Source: Marisa cornuarietis (taxonomy: Eukaryota > Mollusca > Gastropoda > Architaenioglossa > Ampullariidae). Taken from it: a stretch of 64,000 nt of DNA. Each line of letters begins with the position of its first letter. Position 1 is the stretch's first letter. Positions 26,601 to 39,260 of this stretch are shown here, piece by piece. Location of the stretch: assembly GCA_004794655.1 (NCBI GenBank), contig SMMW01000033.1:2639501-2703500 (forward strand), written 5' to 3'. The translations under genes and the position numbers were made by a program. Below the pieces are notes generated by a model. The model ran no database searches. It was given only the letters and a program-made list of their open reading frames with translations, and was not told the DNA's origin.

Positions 26601-29600
26601 CCTGATCCAATGCAAACAAACCAACCAACCACCCACCCACTCACTCACTTACAATGGCAAGGTGAAAACCAAAGTTATTAGTTTGATGCCTCTGTCCCAG
26701 TTCAATCTTGTGTAGCAAAGCGTCTATTCTTTCTTGCTCAAACCCTTCTCTAAAACAGGAAAAATGTGAATGCCAGCAAAATTTAAAAATGCCAGCAGTA
26801 ATATAGCTGATTACTATAATCCTTTTAATTTTACTACTACCATGCTTATAAAGCCACCATATGAGATGGAAATCACTCGAAGTTATGCCAGATGCTGTAA
26901 AGCTATTCATAAGATAAAAGTCTGTCATTTGTGCTGTTAACAAACATTTGCTCCTCTCCTATAACCCAACCTTCCAATGTGAAAAGGTCATCCTTTTAAT
27001 TTATGTCTATTTTAGACTGACAGCAAATGATCAAACCTATGTGATTAATGCATTTAACAGTTCTGTGAATGAATAATACTTTTCTATTTGAACTCATTTT
27101 AAGAATTAATGAGCCAAACTTTAACACTGTTTGATCACTGTTATTCATATAACATTTCCAGACATTAAACAAGAGCCTTTACAATTCTGGTTAGTGACAG
27201 AAATGACACTATCCAAAAGGATTGTAAAAAAAAACAAAAAAACCCCAACTGTTTATAACTGTAAAATTGTAACAACAGAAAGCTTACTCAACCACTTTGT
27301 CCACAGTCTGGTTAATAATCTGTAGGACTGTGTCCACATCAGACTCTTTTATACCTTGGAGTCCAACCGCAAAGCTTCCTTCTTTTGTCTGCCCCTGATA
27401 ACTGGACAACAGGCCAAAATCAAGATAAAATGTAATGTATATCATCCAATGGAACAAGCTGCAACACATTCTATCATGCTTTCCTGTATACAACTGAACT
27501 TGTATACCTGTTTATGCATGTTTACAACTTTCTACACAACTATTTGTGTTTCTACAACTATCTCTGTGTGCACCAACATCTCTCTGTGTAGGCGTGTGCA
27601 CACATGCGGTTACATGCTAAATGCACCACAGAGTGCTAGATTTTTCCTGTGATATAACATTTTTCTTTCTACTTCATATACTTGTATGCCTTCTGCACAT
27701 GGGTATTATGCATAAACTCCTTTATACATAATGTATGTATTAAATTTATTGTATGTATTAAACATTATTGTTTATATAAGACACAAGGCCAAAACCAAAC
27801 AATTTTTTTCTTTTCACATCATTTTTCCCACTCATAACCAGTGCTGGTTTGCTTCATTTTGATGATACTAATTATTAATAGGCAATGAAATTTTCTAAGC
27901 TCAACTGTCTTTTGAAAAAAACAAAACACGGCTAAAATCTAGCAACAAATTAGTTAATAAATAAATATACTTGATTGTATACCCAGTGATTGGAGCATAG
28001 TCACTACCAATGTTAGAGGCAAGCAAGGCCTTGTAGAAGGGAGCAGCTTCCCCATCTGTAAGTAAGCTACACACAACTTGAAGCCTGAAGGCCTCATATG
28101 CATCCGTGATGCTGTCCAAAATAAAGGAGTAACGAGAGCAATTAGAAGAGGAAATCTCTTTATAACAAAAGATAACTGAAATGAATTAATTCTTCTGAAG
28201 TCAATTTTTGGGAAGATGATAAAAACAATGAAATTTATATTATGGATAGCTTAGTATGCAAGCAGCAACAAAGAGAACAGTTTCTGGCAAATTTGTAATT
28301 AAGATTATATTTAGGTAAGACCTACTCTGCAAGAAGATAATTGACAGCTACTGTAGTTTGTTTGCTAGGGTCTGCAGCCATGGGGTCTGGTGGACATGTC
28401 AGTCTGTGCTGTCTCTGAAAAACAAGCAAACAAGCAAGCATTTTTTCCTAGTTCTGTTAATTTTACCTCTGGGATTTATGACACTTCTAGCTGAACAATT
28501 ACCCGCCATCATCTACTTCTCTAAATTAAAATAGAAATCAGCTGCAAGACAGTCTGCAAAGACTTCACAAGTAAACCTAAATGTTATTGTGCAACTCTAC
28601 AAATTCAATCTGTTTAATAAAGTCAATTAATTGGGATGAAAAGGTGTAAGGTAATGATACAAATTTCAAATGATGAGGTTACAGAGTGCTGTTCTCATTC
28701 CATTTTATTGTTTTGACTTTTTACACAATAAGACCAATCTTTCAATTCAAAACCCTGTATGCAATGAAATAAATGCAACCACCATCAAGACCTCTACTAA
28801 AAAAAAAATAATAATAAGACAAACAAACAAACTAAAAATACTGTTCATGTGAACATCAATCTAAGAATACTCTTTTTCAATAATGCATTTACTCCAATGA
28901 ATTGATTTGAAGAGAGGTGTGTGTGTATAATACCATCAGATTATATAGAAGGGGCGATAGCATTTCATGAAGAGAATAATTATCCATTTCTTCTGTCAAA
29001 ATCAAATGTCTTGGTTATCTATATTACTCCTGATCATGTCATGCCATGCCTCCTGTCACAACTACTACATAATTCTCTTTATTCCTGAAGACATTTGGTT
29101 TCCAATTAAAAGAAGTATCAAAGATGAAGACATGAGATTAGATATCATTTATCACGGTTAAAAGATCATTGCACATGCTAACCACCTTTCCAAATAATTC
29201 CATTACCTTCTTCTTAATGTGCAAAAATGTGAGTCAATATCATCAGTATATGAATATAATTCAAATGAAAATGTAATAAAATGTTAGGGATGAAGTCCAC
29301 CCAAAAGGAGAATAACATAAACTCACAGGTGCTGACCAGCGTGGCTCATTAGGAACAGATGTACTGACTGGAATCCTGTCAAAGTGCTGAAGGTAGATGT
29401 TAAGATATTCCAGGTGACCCAGCAGAGGAAAGTTGCCATAGGTAAAGAATCTTAAAATAATAAAGAGAGAAAATGTGTAACATTACTAAAATTTGACTAA
29501 GACTACTTAAATAATCTCTTTCAGATCCTTGCAGATCTCACATCAAGCCCACTTCTTCATCAGGGAGAAAGGGAGACTCATGAACTCATGAACAAATGAT

Positions 29601-32600
29601 AACAACTAAAAGAATGGCATGCAAGTTATTTTATTCATAATTTTTGTGGGGGGTTTAAAATAGCCTCTCATTACACTCTCACACTAAGATAGCAAAACAA
29701 GAAATTAGCCCAGTGCTCACTTGGCATTGGAAGGGTGGTAATGGGTTGCATGGAAGTCTTTCAGCTGTTGCCAGGTGAGGTCAGGTATATAATGGGGATC
29801 CCCACCTGACACAATTCCGTACGTGTGACTTGGTAACAGCTGACTCTGGGCTGCCATACCAAACAGGTTCTGGGAACTGGACTACATGTGCATAATACAC
29901 AGCTTTAATTTTCAGCTACAAGTACATGTAGAACTATTATAACATTACTAAAAAAGTATTTTTCTTTTACTGTTCACACTGAGTATATGATGCAGCTCAG
30001 TTTTTTTTTCTCTCAAAGCTCTATAAACATATTTGCAGTAATGTAAATCTACTGCATTTCACACTATACATTCTTTAAAGAAATGTATAATCCATAATTA
30101 GTAACTACTATAATTGCTGAATGTTTACACAGATATGAAATAATATTTCTTGATTTAAAACATGATGGACACACAATAGTTTCTGTTGGCACTAAAGAAT
30201 AAAAAGAAATAAAACAGATGACTACTTACAAACACTCCTTTCATTTCATTATATACAACACCTTTGAAGGTGAGGGGAGACCCGGGATCATTGGGATCCT
30301 CATGTTCTAACCTCCAGCCCTCTTGACTATTTAAAAAAAAAAGGGTAAACACCTATTTATCACCAACAACAGTCCATCTTGCTTGCTCTATATCTCTTTC
30401 AAAGAATGAATAAGAAAGCCTGCTTTGATGTTATACATGAAAGTACACATTACACAACCAATAAAGCTAGCATACTCTAGTGAACCTACTACCACACAAC
30501 AATTATTTTCAAACATTCACACTCTCTCTCACACACACACACACACATGCATGCATACGCATCATTCCAAAAACCATGCTACTGCTAAAGCCAGATACAC
30601 ATATAATTTTTTTTTTTTTAAGCTAAAGAAGGCATCATTCTCACCAGAAGTCAAGTTCCCTAAGCAGAGGTTTGAAAACTGCATCAAGATAGACGGACAA
30701 AAGGTTTTGAAAATCTTTTAGGTTTTGAGTGGAGAATGGATACATTGTCCAGTCATTTGCTGAAAGTGGAAGGATTGGTAAGATGATTAGTTAAGTAAGC
30801 ATATCTAGACTGTTAAAGAAATGCATAAAATTCAAGATAAATAAGCAGTAACACTGTTGCATTAATGCTATCATGTACCCCAAAGAAAAAGATATGTGGC
30901 AGAAGAAAAGAAAAAAATCCTGAACTGTCAGACCCTCTGAACTATAACGGCAACAATGAAAACAACAAGGACACTGACAATTTCCTACATAATTCTGATC
31001 GCAGTTGCATTAACGTGCAAAGACCACATTATGACTATAATCACGAGGGCACAGGGAGAAAACAAATTATGCCATTCCCTCACAATTGAAGCTCTAATCA
31101 CAATACAATGGCAATGAGTAAGATATTAAAAAAAAAACTCCAAATATTTGCATTATTCTTTTGGGTGCACTTAATGTTATTAGTTATTTCCACTACAACT
31201 AAAAAGTGACTTTGTACTTAAATAAAATACCTGTGAGAGCATTCATGAATGTAGCCAATGATCGGCTAAGCATTTTGAAGAAAGGATCTCGAACAGGAAA
31301 CCGATGGGATCCACAAAGTGCAGTATGCTCCAGTATATGTGCCACACCTGTACTGTCCATAGGTGTGGTGCGGAACATGACACTGGCCAACCGAGCATTA
31401 AAGTAAAAAGATATCTTAAAACATCAGGATTCTCTCTTGCAAAGGGTCTTGAACCAGACAGCAAATTAAAAAGAAAGTTAAAGATAATTATTGTATTCAA
31501 TAAATGATATTTCTCCTGCTATTCACACATCTTTGATAATGAAATTTATTTTCTCTCAAACAATTGTGGGTATTAGTAAAATGCTGTCTAGATGTTAGAC
31601 ATGTCTTCTTTAACAGGAATATGATGCTACACAGTTCCATTCTTTTGTTACTGAAAAAAAAAATCCGACAATGTAAATCACTAGTAAACAGAACCTTTTA
31701 ATTGCCTTTAATTTAATGTAAACCCAAAAATACTAACAGCAGTAGTGTGACTCCACCTATGGTGACAAAAAGTCACCGAGCCCAGCAATCAAGAAATGTC
31801 CATTGTAATTACAATCTGGCTACAGGATTACAATACAAATACAAAACATAAAACATCTTTATTAACCCTTTCAGAAAACTGTTGTCTGCTGTCAATAACA
31901 CTAGAACATCCCTTTAAATAAAACATCAACATGGGCTATAATAGAACATAAAATATGTACATCCAGTTCTCCACCTGTAATTGTTTATGTAAGTATTAAA
32001 AATCTGTATGCATTCATCTTGTTACTCAAGACAAAAGACAAAAGGATGAATATGACAATTAAAAAACGGGGATTAAAAATGGATGTGCAGGAATGGGAGC
32101 AAGCAGTATGGTCCTTTGCATTCATATGAGTGTCCTATCTATGAGCTGATTGTATGTCTGCATTGCTGACAGAGTAAATGAGTGCAGATAACATAGTTTT
32201 AATAGTTTTAGCTCCAGGAACTGACCTTTTTCTGTCTATGCATCTTATGTCAAATTCCTGTCAAAGTGGATGGGAGTTGTTTGCTAAAATTGCAGTTTGT
32301 TGATCAGAAGATTGTCATACATTGTCTATATATCATAGTGCTCTCTCCCAACCACCTGCTCCTGCATTTTTGTGCGTTCTTGTTCAATTCGTGCTTGTCA
32401 TACCTTGCAATATTTCCACCTCAGCACACTAGGCCAAATAATGTCATGGTGGTGCACATAAAAAAAAGTACTTGCAGAAGTTTTGTACCATGCAACAAAG
32501 TGATCAAACTCCTGTGTGTAGTAGGAGTCACTATCGTTGAAAATTAGTCCTGTAAGTCTAGTGTCACTTGCAAATTTAACTATGGGGCAATCTCCAAATA

Positions 32601-33573
32601 AAACAGCATCCTCTATGCTGCATTTACTTCTGTAGGTGAACTGTAGAGAATATAAAGAGTCCTGAACTAGGACTTGTAATTGTCTGAGTACCAGCTTTTA
32701 AAAAAATGTTCATCTCAGCAGAAGCTAAAGCAACAGAACGTAAATCATTTAACTTTAGCACAGGAATTTTCTTTGGCACTTGGCAGTGGTTTTCCAGAAT
32801 AAGGGGACAGAACCATCAATGCAATAACACAATACTTCATACCTGAATGCATTGTTGTCATCATCTTTTGCTGCATGCAAGTGTTGGGCACCTGTCCTAT
32901 CATGTTGAAGCATAACAGCAGTGATGTAAAAGTCTGGTACCTCCACAACCTGTAGTACAACAAATCTATATTTCTAATTTTGAACAGGGTTTTTTTTTAT
33001 CTGAGATCTCTTTAACTTTTAATATTTCAATTAGTAACTTTTATACTTGTGAGTTATGAGAAAGAATAACAAAAACTTACCAAAATTTAGTTGTCTAATC
33101 TTGGTTAGGGAAATGCCATATAGGTTGATGTAAAATCAACACAGCTTTACAGAGAATACCAAATTGTAATAGTTCAAGTTCAATAATTTAATGGTATATG
33201 AAAAACTTACCCTGTTAACAGTATAGCCACTGACTTTGTCTCCAGGTTTATAAGCTCTAGCTGCATCACGTGCTTGGACATTGGTGGACTGAAGTACACG
33301 TGAAAAACTAAACAGAAATAAATGTTCTGTGGATATTCAAGCTGATTCACTTGTTTCTTCCCTATAGATAAAAATGGTTGGCGTGTGCTTATCAGTCAGT
33401 GCTAATAATAAAAACCGGCAATAGCGGTGGCAATATAGCTAGTTTGAAAATGTGTTTAGTTTTCCCTCAACTATATTTCTTATATGACATGCTAGTTTAA
33501 TACTTTGCACAAGGTACCTGTGACACAGTCGATAACTCTTGCCAAGGATGTACCACCCTCTTCTACACAGCAT
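14607..33573 (-). CDS. PITRM1: Presequence protease, mitochondrial (M16C metallopeptidase)
   Basis: Exons in transcript order: 33518-33573, 33211-33307, 32843-32949, 31231-31382, 30645-30759, 30230-30326, 29721-29881, 29327-29450, 28326-28414, 27983-28111, 27288-27401, 26653-26749, 25871-26005, 25468-25606, 22666-22782, 22242-22371, 21661-21781, 21071-21147, 20596-20761, 19775-19875, 19423-19531, 18199-18311, 17465-17518, 17145-17213, 16542-16656, 15000-15133, 14607-14709. They total 3,021 nt, 1,006 residues plus stop; the human protein is about 1,037. All 26 junctions keep frame. An in-frame TAA lies 18 nt before the ATG, and the Arg-rich start ([16 protein letters not shown]) suits a mitochondrial presequence. 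The inverted zinc motif HILEH is at residues 102-106 (His102, Glu105, His106) and the third ligand is Glu203 in [17 protein letters not shown] near 867-877 is the C-terminal M16C signature. The enzyme degrades cleaved targeting peptides and other short peptides in the matrix. An acceptor at 33,613 implies a non-coding 5' exon. The linker before residue 830 is shorter than in human. Confidence 0.97.
15324..16018 (+). mobile_element. pogo/Tigger-like element with transposase remnant
   Basis: The ends are inverted: CAGCGAAACCTCGATTATCC at 15324-15343 against GGATAATC...ACTG ending at 16018, of the pogo/Tigger type that inserts at TA (TA precedes the left end; the right flank is altered). Inside, from the ATG at 15792 to about 15945, broken frames encode KLQIVES...[14 protein letters not shown], resembling the N-terminal helix-turn-helix of pogo/CENP-B-type transposases. 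The frame is interrupted by stops and the catalytic part is missing, so it is dead. It lies in the PITRM1 intron between exons 25 and 26. Confidence 0.75.
17645..18185 (-). mobile_element. 5'-truncated L2/CR1-like non-LTR retrotransposon 3' end
   Basis: On the minus strand the frame 18073-17813 encodes the characteristic end of an L2/CR1-type ORF2 ([20 protein letters not shown] ... [11 protein letters not shown]), preceded by degraded [15 protein letters not shown] sequence. A short 3' UTR with GGCGCTATATAAAT and an ATT microsatellite tail near 17,645 follows. It is inserted in the PITRM1 intron between exons 22 and 23, ending only about 15 bases from the exon 22 donor at 18,198. Confidence 0.8.
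18533..19100 (+). mobile_element. MULE-like MITE with tandem-repeat termini, copy 1
   Basis: It is flanked by an exact 9-bp duplication CTTTTCCCA (18524-18532 and 19101-19109), the size typical of Mutator-like elements. The left arm starts GGGTGACCGG and holds about eight copies of a 15-bp unit GACACTTAATCCCCA; the right arm holds about five inverted copies (GGGGATTAAGTGTCT) and ends CTGGGATT. The AT-rich centre is non-coding. A second, inverted copy is at 24,186-24,528. It lies in the PITRM1 intron between exons 21 and 22. Confidence 0.88.
24021..24751. mobile_element. Insertion within the reverse transcriptase relic
   Basis: This segment interrupts the conserved stretch between YIIYT and the catalytic box, where related proteins have only a few tens of residues. 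TATACC occurs immediately on each side (24015-24020 and 24752-24757), suggesting a target duplication of at least six bases. The left end AAGGGTGGGGA resembles hAT termini but the right end is not its complement, so the class is uncertain. It carries the second MULE-like element inside it. Confidence 0.55.
24186..24528 (-). mobile_element. MULE-like MITE with tandem-repeat termini, copy 2
   Basis: It is flanked by an exact 9-bp duplication GGATTGCGG (24177-24185 and 24529-24537). It starts AATCCCAGACACTTAATCCCC and ends AAGTGTCCGGTCACC, the inverse of copy 1, with four 15-bp units on the left and about six inverted units on the right. At 343 bp its AT-rich centre is shorter than in copy 1. 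It sits inside an insertion that itself sits inside a dead reverse transcriptase. Confidence 0.9.
26533..26650. repeat. Tetranucleotide array (CCAC/CCAA/TCAC) at an exon boundary
   Basis: A run of CCAC, CCAA and TCAC units ends at the donor of PITRM1 exon 12 (26,653). On the transcript strand the donor reads gtaagtgagtgagtgggtgg, so the splice signal itself grades into the repeat. Confidence 0.9.
31850..32720 (-). pseudogene. Degenerate non-LTR reverse transcriptase fragment
   Basis: On the minus strand the frame near 32,580-32,460 reads [12 protein letters not shown] ... EFDHFVAWY, matching the catalytic-box region (normally FADD) and downstream helix of Rex/CR1-like reverse transcriptases. 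Flanking frames are heavily disrupted, so the limits are approximate; the lower limit is placed at an AATAAAG-like 3' tail. It lies on the gene strand in the PITRM1 intron between exons 3 and 4. Confidence 0.6.
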
Positions 33574-33613
33574 TTTGTACAACAGTTCTTAAGGAATCCA
33601 CGCTAGATTCAGG

Positions 33614-35096
33614 CTGAAAGAATATTGACACAAAACTTACAGAACACGTGTTTATATATTTTAAAAAAAATACGGTACACGAGACAAAAATGCTGGAAAA
33701 ATAAAAAATAAAAAGTAAAAAAAATCCTGGAGGGAAACAAACAAAATCTGAGAATGAGCGAGTGGAAAACAGCAAGAAATGAAAGAAGAAAAAGAAAACG
33801 AGTAAAGATAACATTTGATTAACTAAGAAGCACGTGTTGTATAACCGTGTGTTCGACCTTGTAGACGGGAGAGAGGATGGCTCCGAGTTTCACTGATTGT
33901 TGATCAACAAAGACGATAATATGACACATACTTAATTTTTTTTTTTTACTGGGGAGAATGAAGGGGGCTTTGGTACTTCGACTATGTTAATCATATCTGG
34001 TTTCACGTTCTTACCTGCTAAGGTTAAACTGAATGTGTTAGTGTCTAATCCGCTGTCAAGAAAACGAAAGTTATTAAATCCATTTCATCATTTGACTTTG
34101 AGGATACAAAGAAGGACGAAGCATGTGAAGAATCTACAAATATGTAATAAGAAATACACTAATATCCACTAAGTTATTCTGACAGGTTCTGCTCGCGGCA
34201 ATCCCAGCAATTCGAACAACTGTTTCTTTTTCTGTGTTATCCACGTTTGTGCAAGGGCGCTGCCATGTTAACAATAAAAAGTCGTGGAGCTGAGGAATAC
34301 TGAGACATATTTTAAAGCTTCCTGCTTTTAAAATACTTTTAATACTTTTTTATAGCTAATAATTTTTAGTAGATTTGATTTTAAGTAGGCTAGATATTAT
34401 TTTGTGAAGTTTCTGTAACGTCGCAAAATTTTAAACACAGGCAAAAGCAACTATTTCCGGTTATGTTTACAGCTGTTAAAGAAAACAAACCTAGGAAAAT
34501 GCTGTGAGCGCATAGAATAACTTCAACAATCGCACATTCACAGCTGAATGTGATAATCCATCACATTATGACAAGGTATCGTAGAAAATCAATTATTAGT
34601 AGTTTAATTATTTTGTATTGCCTTAGAAAAAAGTACATGGTGTTTAGTATCAGCTGTAGTACGAGAAGGAAATGGTTACAAACACCGGATTTCACAGCCT
34701 GTTTGGTCCTCCTTCAACCAAACCGCATTGGTGGACGATTGATTTCCAATATCTTTATTCTGCAATCATTCACTGGCTAGAATTATTCATTTTATTTTTA
34801 CTTAAGGACTATCTATAATAGAGGCGTGGTGAATGTTTCATAATGACTGGAGGGAAAATGGCCTTCCAGTATGCATGAATCATTTTTTTTTTTTCTAGAA
34901 GCTGGCCATTCGATTTAATAGATAAAGACGTTTGTACTTATTTAACTAGTACAAATGAAAGAAAAATGCACACTCTTTCTGTTTGTTCGTTATTTCTAAT
35001 TCTGCATTTAATATGCTCTCTTTCTCTGTGGCGTTTTGTGCATGCATAGAGAGAATTTCATGCTGAAGTAGAATTATTTATTTTGCCAGAGAAGGC
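33614..35096. promoter_or_regulatory. Divergent intergenic region PITRM1 / ASB8
   Basis: The two start codons are 1.5 kb apart and point away from each other. Acceptor-like sites just upstream of both (33,614 on the minus strand; ttttgccag at 35,083-35,091 on the plus strand) imply that both transcripts have non-coding 5' exons in this interval, so the true promoter region is shorter. No TATA box or CpG-rich core is obvious. Confidence 0.45.
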
Positions 35097-37018
35097 ATGT
35101 GGTTTGTGATGGAAAGCGCTCAAGCAAACTATGAGCTGTCAGATCGTCTCATCCGTGCCATCAGCAATCTTCGCACATTTTCAGGTGTTAATGATGATAT
35201 TGAACAGCTTATAGAATCAGGTGCAGATGTGAACCGTCTCCATGGCACCTTGCTGCCATTGCACTGTGCCTGCATGGTCAGTGACAGCTATTGCCTTCAG
35301 CTTTTACTGCAAAAAGGTGCTCGGGTATGATGGTTAAGTGATCTCAAGCCTTTTTATATTGCATGCATGATTTTATGTCAGTTATTTATTTATGTGAATT
35401 TAAACATGTATGTTGCATCAATGCTTAGACCAAATAAAGAATGGTGTTAATGGGAGCAGTTTTCATACCATAATGTCAGGGATTCAGTATTATACATGTA
35501 GTATGCAATAGGATTAATGACATGCCCACAGTGTTTCCTATTGTGTAGCACCAAATCATATAAAGAAAAGTTGTAAAGACTTAAAATCTGTTTGGCATTT
35601 TGGATCTCAAAATGAGTTTAGGTTGAAGATTTCATCACATAAGACATTTTGTATTAAACCAGACATGTCAAAAGTACTGTTTTACTGTTACTTTAATAAT
35701 TTAAAGCAGTTTCTTAACATAAGATCTCATTATTAACCTCCGTTGTGCTAAACTCAAGCATTACATGGACTCACCAATTTGTGTAAAAAATGGTTCATCA
35801 TGAGCAGTATTTGGGGTAACCTAATTTAGTTAGTAATTATACTTCAGATGCAGCATTAAGCCCAAATACTGCCGAGGGAAGTGTTTTGCTGCCATCTAGT
35901 GGCAACGATTTTGCATGTTTTTTTATGGGATGAAACATAACAAAGATTAATGTGTGAACATTGATGTCTACATTTTCTGGCTGTTCAACGAAACCTCCAG
36001 TATGTGGATTAATTTTGAAAATGTTACAAACAAAAATAAGAGTTTTACGTTTGAAATTGCTTTTCTCCATTTTGTATTTTGAGATCTCACTATCAATGTT
36101 CCAGAATTATCCAGCAACATAGTATAATCAGGAAATTGTTAGTGCTCATGGCATAATTGTCATGACTCATGAACAGCTCAGTTTTTTGCCTATTGGTTTG
36201 TTACCTGTAGCATTTAGGTGATAGGTAGATAAGATATATAATTGTCCTGTTTTCAGCTCTACAAAAGAATTATGGGGTCTGCTATATATATATATATTAT
36301 TTGTTATGTATTGTTTTTAAATGTTAAATGGTGAATATTAGTAGGGAAACAAATGTTTATTTTATTGCTTTTACATTTCTAGGTAAATGATATAGATGGC
36401 TATGGTCGAACAGCCTTGCACTATGCCGCAGAACGTGACATCTGTTGTACTGAAGTGCTGCTACAGCATGGAGCTGATGTTAATGCTGGAGATGGGAACC
36501 ATGACACCCCGCTGCACTGGGCAGCCTACAAGAATCATGTGGAATGTGTCAAGCTGCTACTACAACGTGGTGCATTAGTTGATGGTTATGACTACAACCT
36601 GGACACTCCTTTAAGTTGGGCTGCCCGTCGAGGGAATCTGGAAGTTATCAAGATTCTCCTAGATTACAATGCTGATCCAACACTACATAATGCAAAAGGT
36701 CATACGCCACTAATGAGGGCTGCAGCCACAGTTGCCAGTGGTCTTGAGACTGCTGTCGATGATGCTTGTTTGGAACTGCTGGTGAGAGCATCTGGGCAGT
36801 TTGATGTGCGTAGTCCCTCTGGACAGCTGCCACCAGAACTGGCACGAGACAATAAAGTGCGTGAAACTCTGCTTCCGCTGTGCTGCAATCCACTTCGACT
36901 GCAGGCTCTCTGTCGAACACAAATAAGGCGTTGTCTCGGCCACTGCTACATGCCAAATGTCATGCGAAAGCTGCCAATGCCTCCACAACTTCAGGATTTT
37001 TTACTGCTCAGCAGTTAA
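35097..37018 (+). CDS. ASB8: Ankyrin repeat and SOCS box protein 8
   Basis: Two exons, 35097-35324 and 36383-37018, join in phase (CGG|gtatga ... ttctag|GTAAAT) to give 287 residues; the vertebrate protein is 288. The N-terminus (MWFVMESAQANYELSDRLIR) and the whole length follow vertebrate ASB8. Four ankyrin repeats span roughly residues 48-178 with the usual signatures (LPLHCACMVSD, TALHYAAE, TPLHWAAYKN, TPLSWAARRGN), and a weaker TPLMRAA segment follows. The SOCS box is at about 245-287 (LCRTQIRRCLG then LPMPPQL, the elongin B/C and cullin-5 contacts). The protein is expected to act as substrate receptor of a CUL5-elongin ubiquitin ligase. A 1.06-kb intron separates the exons. A candidate AATAAA lies at 37,713. 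Confidence 0.97.
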
Positions 37019-38189
37019 TGCTAAATAACTGTCACATTTTTGTGACAGTTCTGCAAAGGCTAAGGGAGAAAGCACAGATACTTGAAGACCGAAGTAATTC
37101 TGTATTCGTTGTTTTTCACGAAAGTGCAGGTACAACAAATTACAAGGTATGTTTTTATCTGAAAATCAACATGCTGTGCTGTTGCCAAAGTTATGTCTTT
37201 CACAGATTTCATGCTTTTAAAACAGAAAAAAGTTGTATGTGTGGATTGGTGTGTGTTTGCATCCATGAGCCTGTAGGCTCATGTGTGTTCATGTATGTCA
37301 TTGGGCCTTTACTTGTACATTTTGCTTTAATTTTCTTCATTACTAATTTACAAACCTACACTAGCAATACTTGGCAGTTACAAATGAAATGCTTCTTGTG
37401 TATATCATTTGTCAAAATGAGGAATTGTTTTTAACAATGAGATTGCTGGAGGGGTCTTGATGAGTACATGAAATAATGTAGGTTCCTAAACACATTTTGA
37501 TAAGACCTTTGACTATACATTGTCTGTATTATCTTACTTTTTTTGGCAACCTGAAAAGTATCAGAAATTTTAAGCTTTAGAAGTCATGCTACGCAGTTTA
37601 CAACTCTGCAAGTGTATGCATTGCTTTGAACTGCAGCACTGTCATAACGTGTTGGTAGAGAAAAGTATGTTTTTCAAATATTGTCTTTTGTCGGGATCAA
37701 TGATTGACTCATAATAAAAGACATAACAGGCATTTTTGAATTAATGTGTGTATTTATCAGTGCAAGGTTTGCAAAAAAATCAGGACAGCATTCATCATAG
37801 AACTTAGGAAATAGAACTCAGTTTTTAACCCCAGATCAGATCCCAGATGATTCTAGTGATAAACCGAAGGGACCAGAACAGAAAAGAAATATGATCATGT
37901 GGTTGTTGCATGTGTTTTTCTTTCTCCCACACACACATATGTTGGCAAACAATCAGTGGATCTATATGGATGGTGGATGGGAGAAAGTGTGCCCATGCAA
38001 TTCCATGCCTGTTTCATTTTCTGTGATGTGAGAATCTCATGCAAACACTATCATAGGCTGTTGCCTCATGTCATCCAAACTGCTGAACATTGTCTCCTTC
38101 ACCAGAAACATAGACTAAGTACCCTGATAAGTAAATATGAAGAGGACCTAAAATAAGAAGGGAGAATGTAGGCAGGACAAATGAATTCA
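37019..38189. other. ASB8 3' flank
   Basis: It probably contains the ASB8 3' UTR: T-rich sequence with AATAAA at 37,713-37,718. No other gene was recognised; the open frame overlapping the ASB8 end (36,880-37,434) is a shadow continuing into the UTR. Confidence 0.5.
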
Positions 38190-39260
38190 TTCATTCACTC
38201 TTTGATACTGGTCATTGGGAGAAGAGGGATAACATGGGTAGACTCAGCAAGTGACAAGGCCTACCACTCAGGTCTGTCCTAAAGAGTGGTGATCAAGTCC
38301 TGCACAGGACAAACAGTTCCCTCCTTCAGGTACATAAGCCAGTTCTTCCTTTGGCCACCACAGCATTGCCAACACTCCAAAGTACCTTAAAGAACATCTT
38401 TAACAGTGTTGTGCCAGGTCACATGGCCAAACTAGGCCAACTTACGCTGCGTGACTGTTGCAGGTAGGGATTCCTGGTGTCCTACGAGTGTGGCAATCAT
38501 GTTTCATACAATCATTAGTTTTATGCTTTTTGTATGAGATCCACTGCACCCTCCTCAAACACTTGTTCCTGAATGCCTGGATTTTCCTATGTATCAGGAA
38601 ACAGAATCTATGTTCTAGCAGGATTGGTACTATGAGAGGCTTGTACAGATTGTAAACCTAATGTTATCGCCATTGCTGTCATAATCCTAATGTGGATATC
38701 TATTGTGGAGCTGCGCTCTTCAGACAGGTTGGCTCCAAAAGTAGTTAAAGCTGTTTGCCTCTTTGAGCTGTACTCCATTCATGTTGCTATCTGCTTTGCT
38801 GTTGGTGATGACCATGGGTTTGCTTGTCAGTGCTGGTGTCCATTCCATATGCATTTGAACTGTCATTCTGTTGGTAGGGTCTTGCAGTCTTTTGTTGATG
38901 CCTGCTATCAGACCGAGGTTATCTGCAAAGCATAGGTTGCTAATCAGCCTTGCGCTGATGAAAATGTTCATGGTTTCACTCGTGATGTAAAATGAATGCT
39001 TGCCTGCAAACTGTCAAAGAGCTGGTCACTGACATCACTGAACCATTCCTAATGTACCTGACATAAATGTAAGCATCCTTGAACTGTTGCACTGTTCAGC
39101 ACTTAGCCATACACATCTGGGACCAACACTGCAGTCCAGTACCTAATGGCAGCATTGAGACACTGTTGTACAAGCCCCAGTAACTTGTACTTAATCTTTC
39201 TTGTAGCAAAGTTATACTTTCAATTGACTGACAAGACTTCCTTCCTAAAATTCTACACTA
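38190..39260 (-). pseudogene. Degenerate non-LTR reverse transcriptase, second family
   Basis: Minus-strand frames read LCFADNLGLIAGINKRLQD (catalytic FADD box altered to FADN) near 38,920-38,860, then MNGVQLKEANSFNYF, then, across frameshifts, the C-terminal segment including a degraded FGHVT motif near 38,430. This is the jockey/RTE-like type with a WFGHVTRHD ending, distinct from the Rex-like relics elsewhere. Stops are frequent. The same terminal segment recurs at 63,420-63,545. Confidence 0.75.

Noticed and set aside
36648..36988. Antisense frames within ASB8 exon 2
   Set aside because: Shadows of the ankyrin/SOCS coding sequence.
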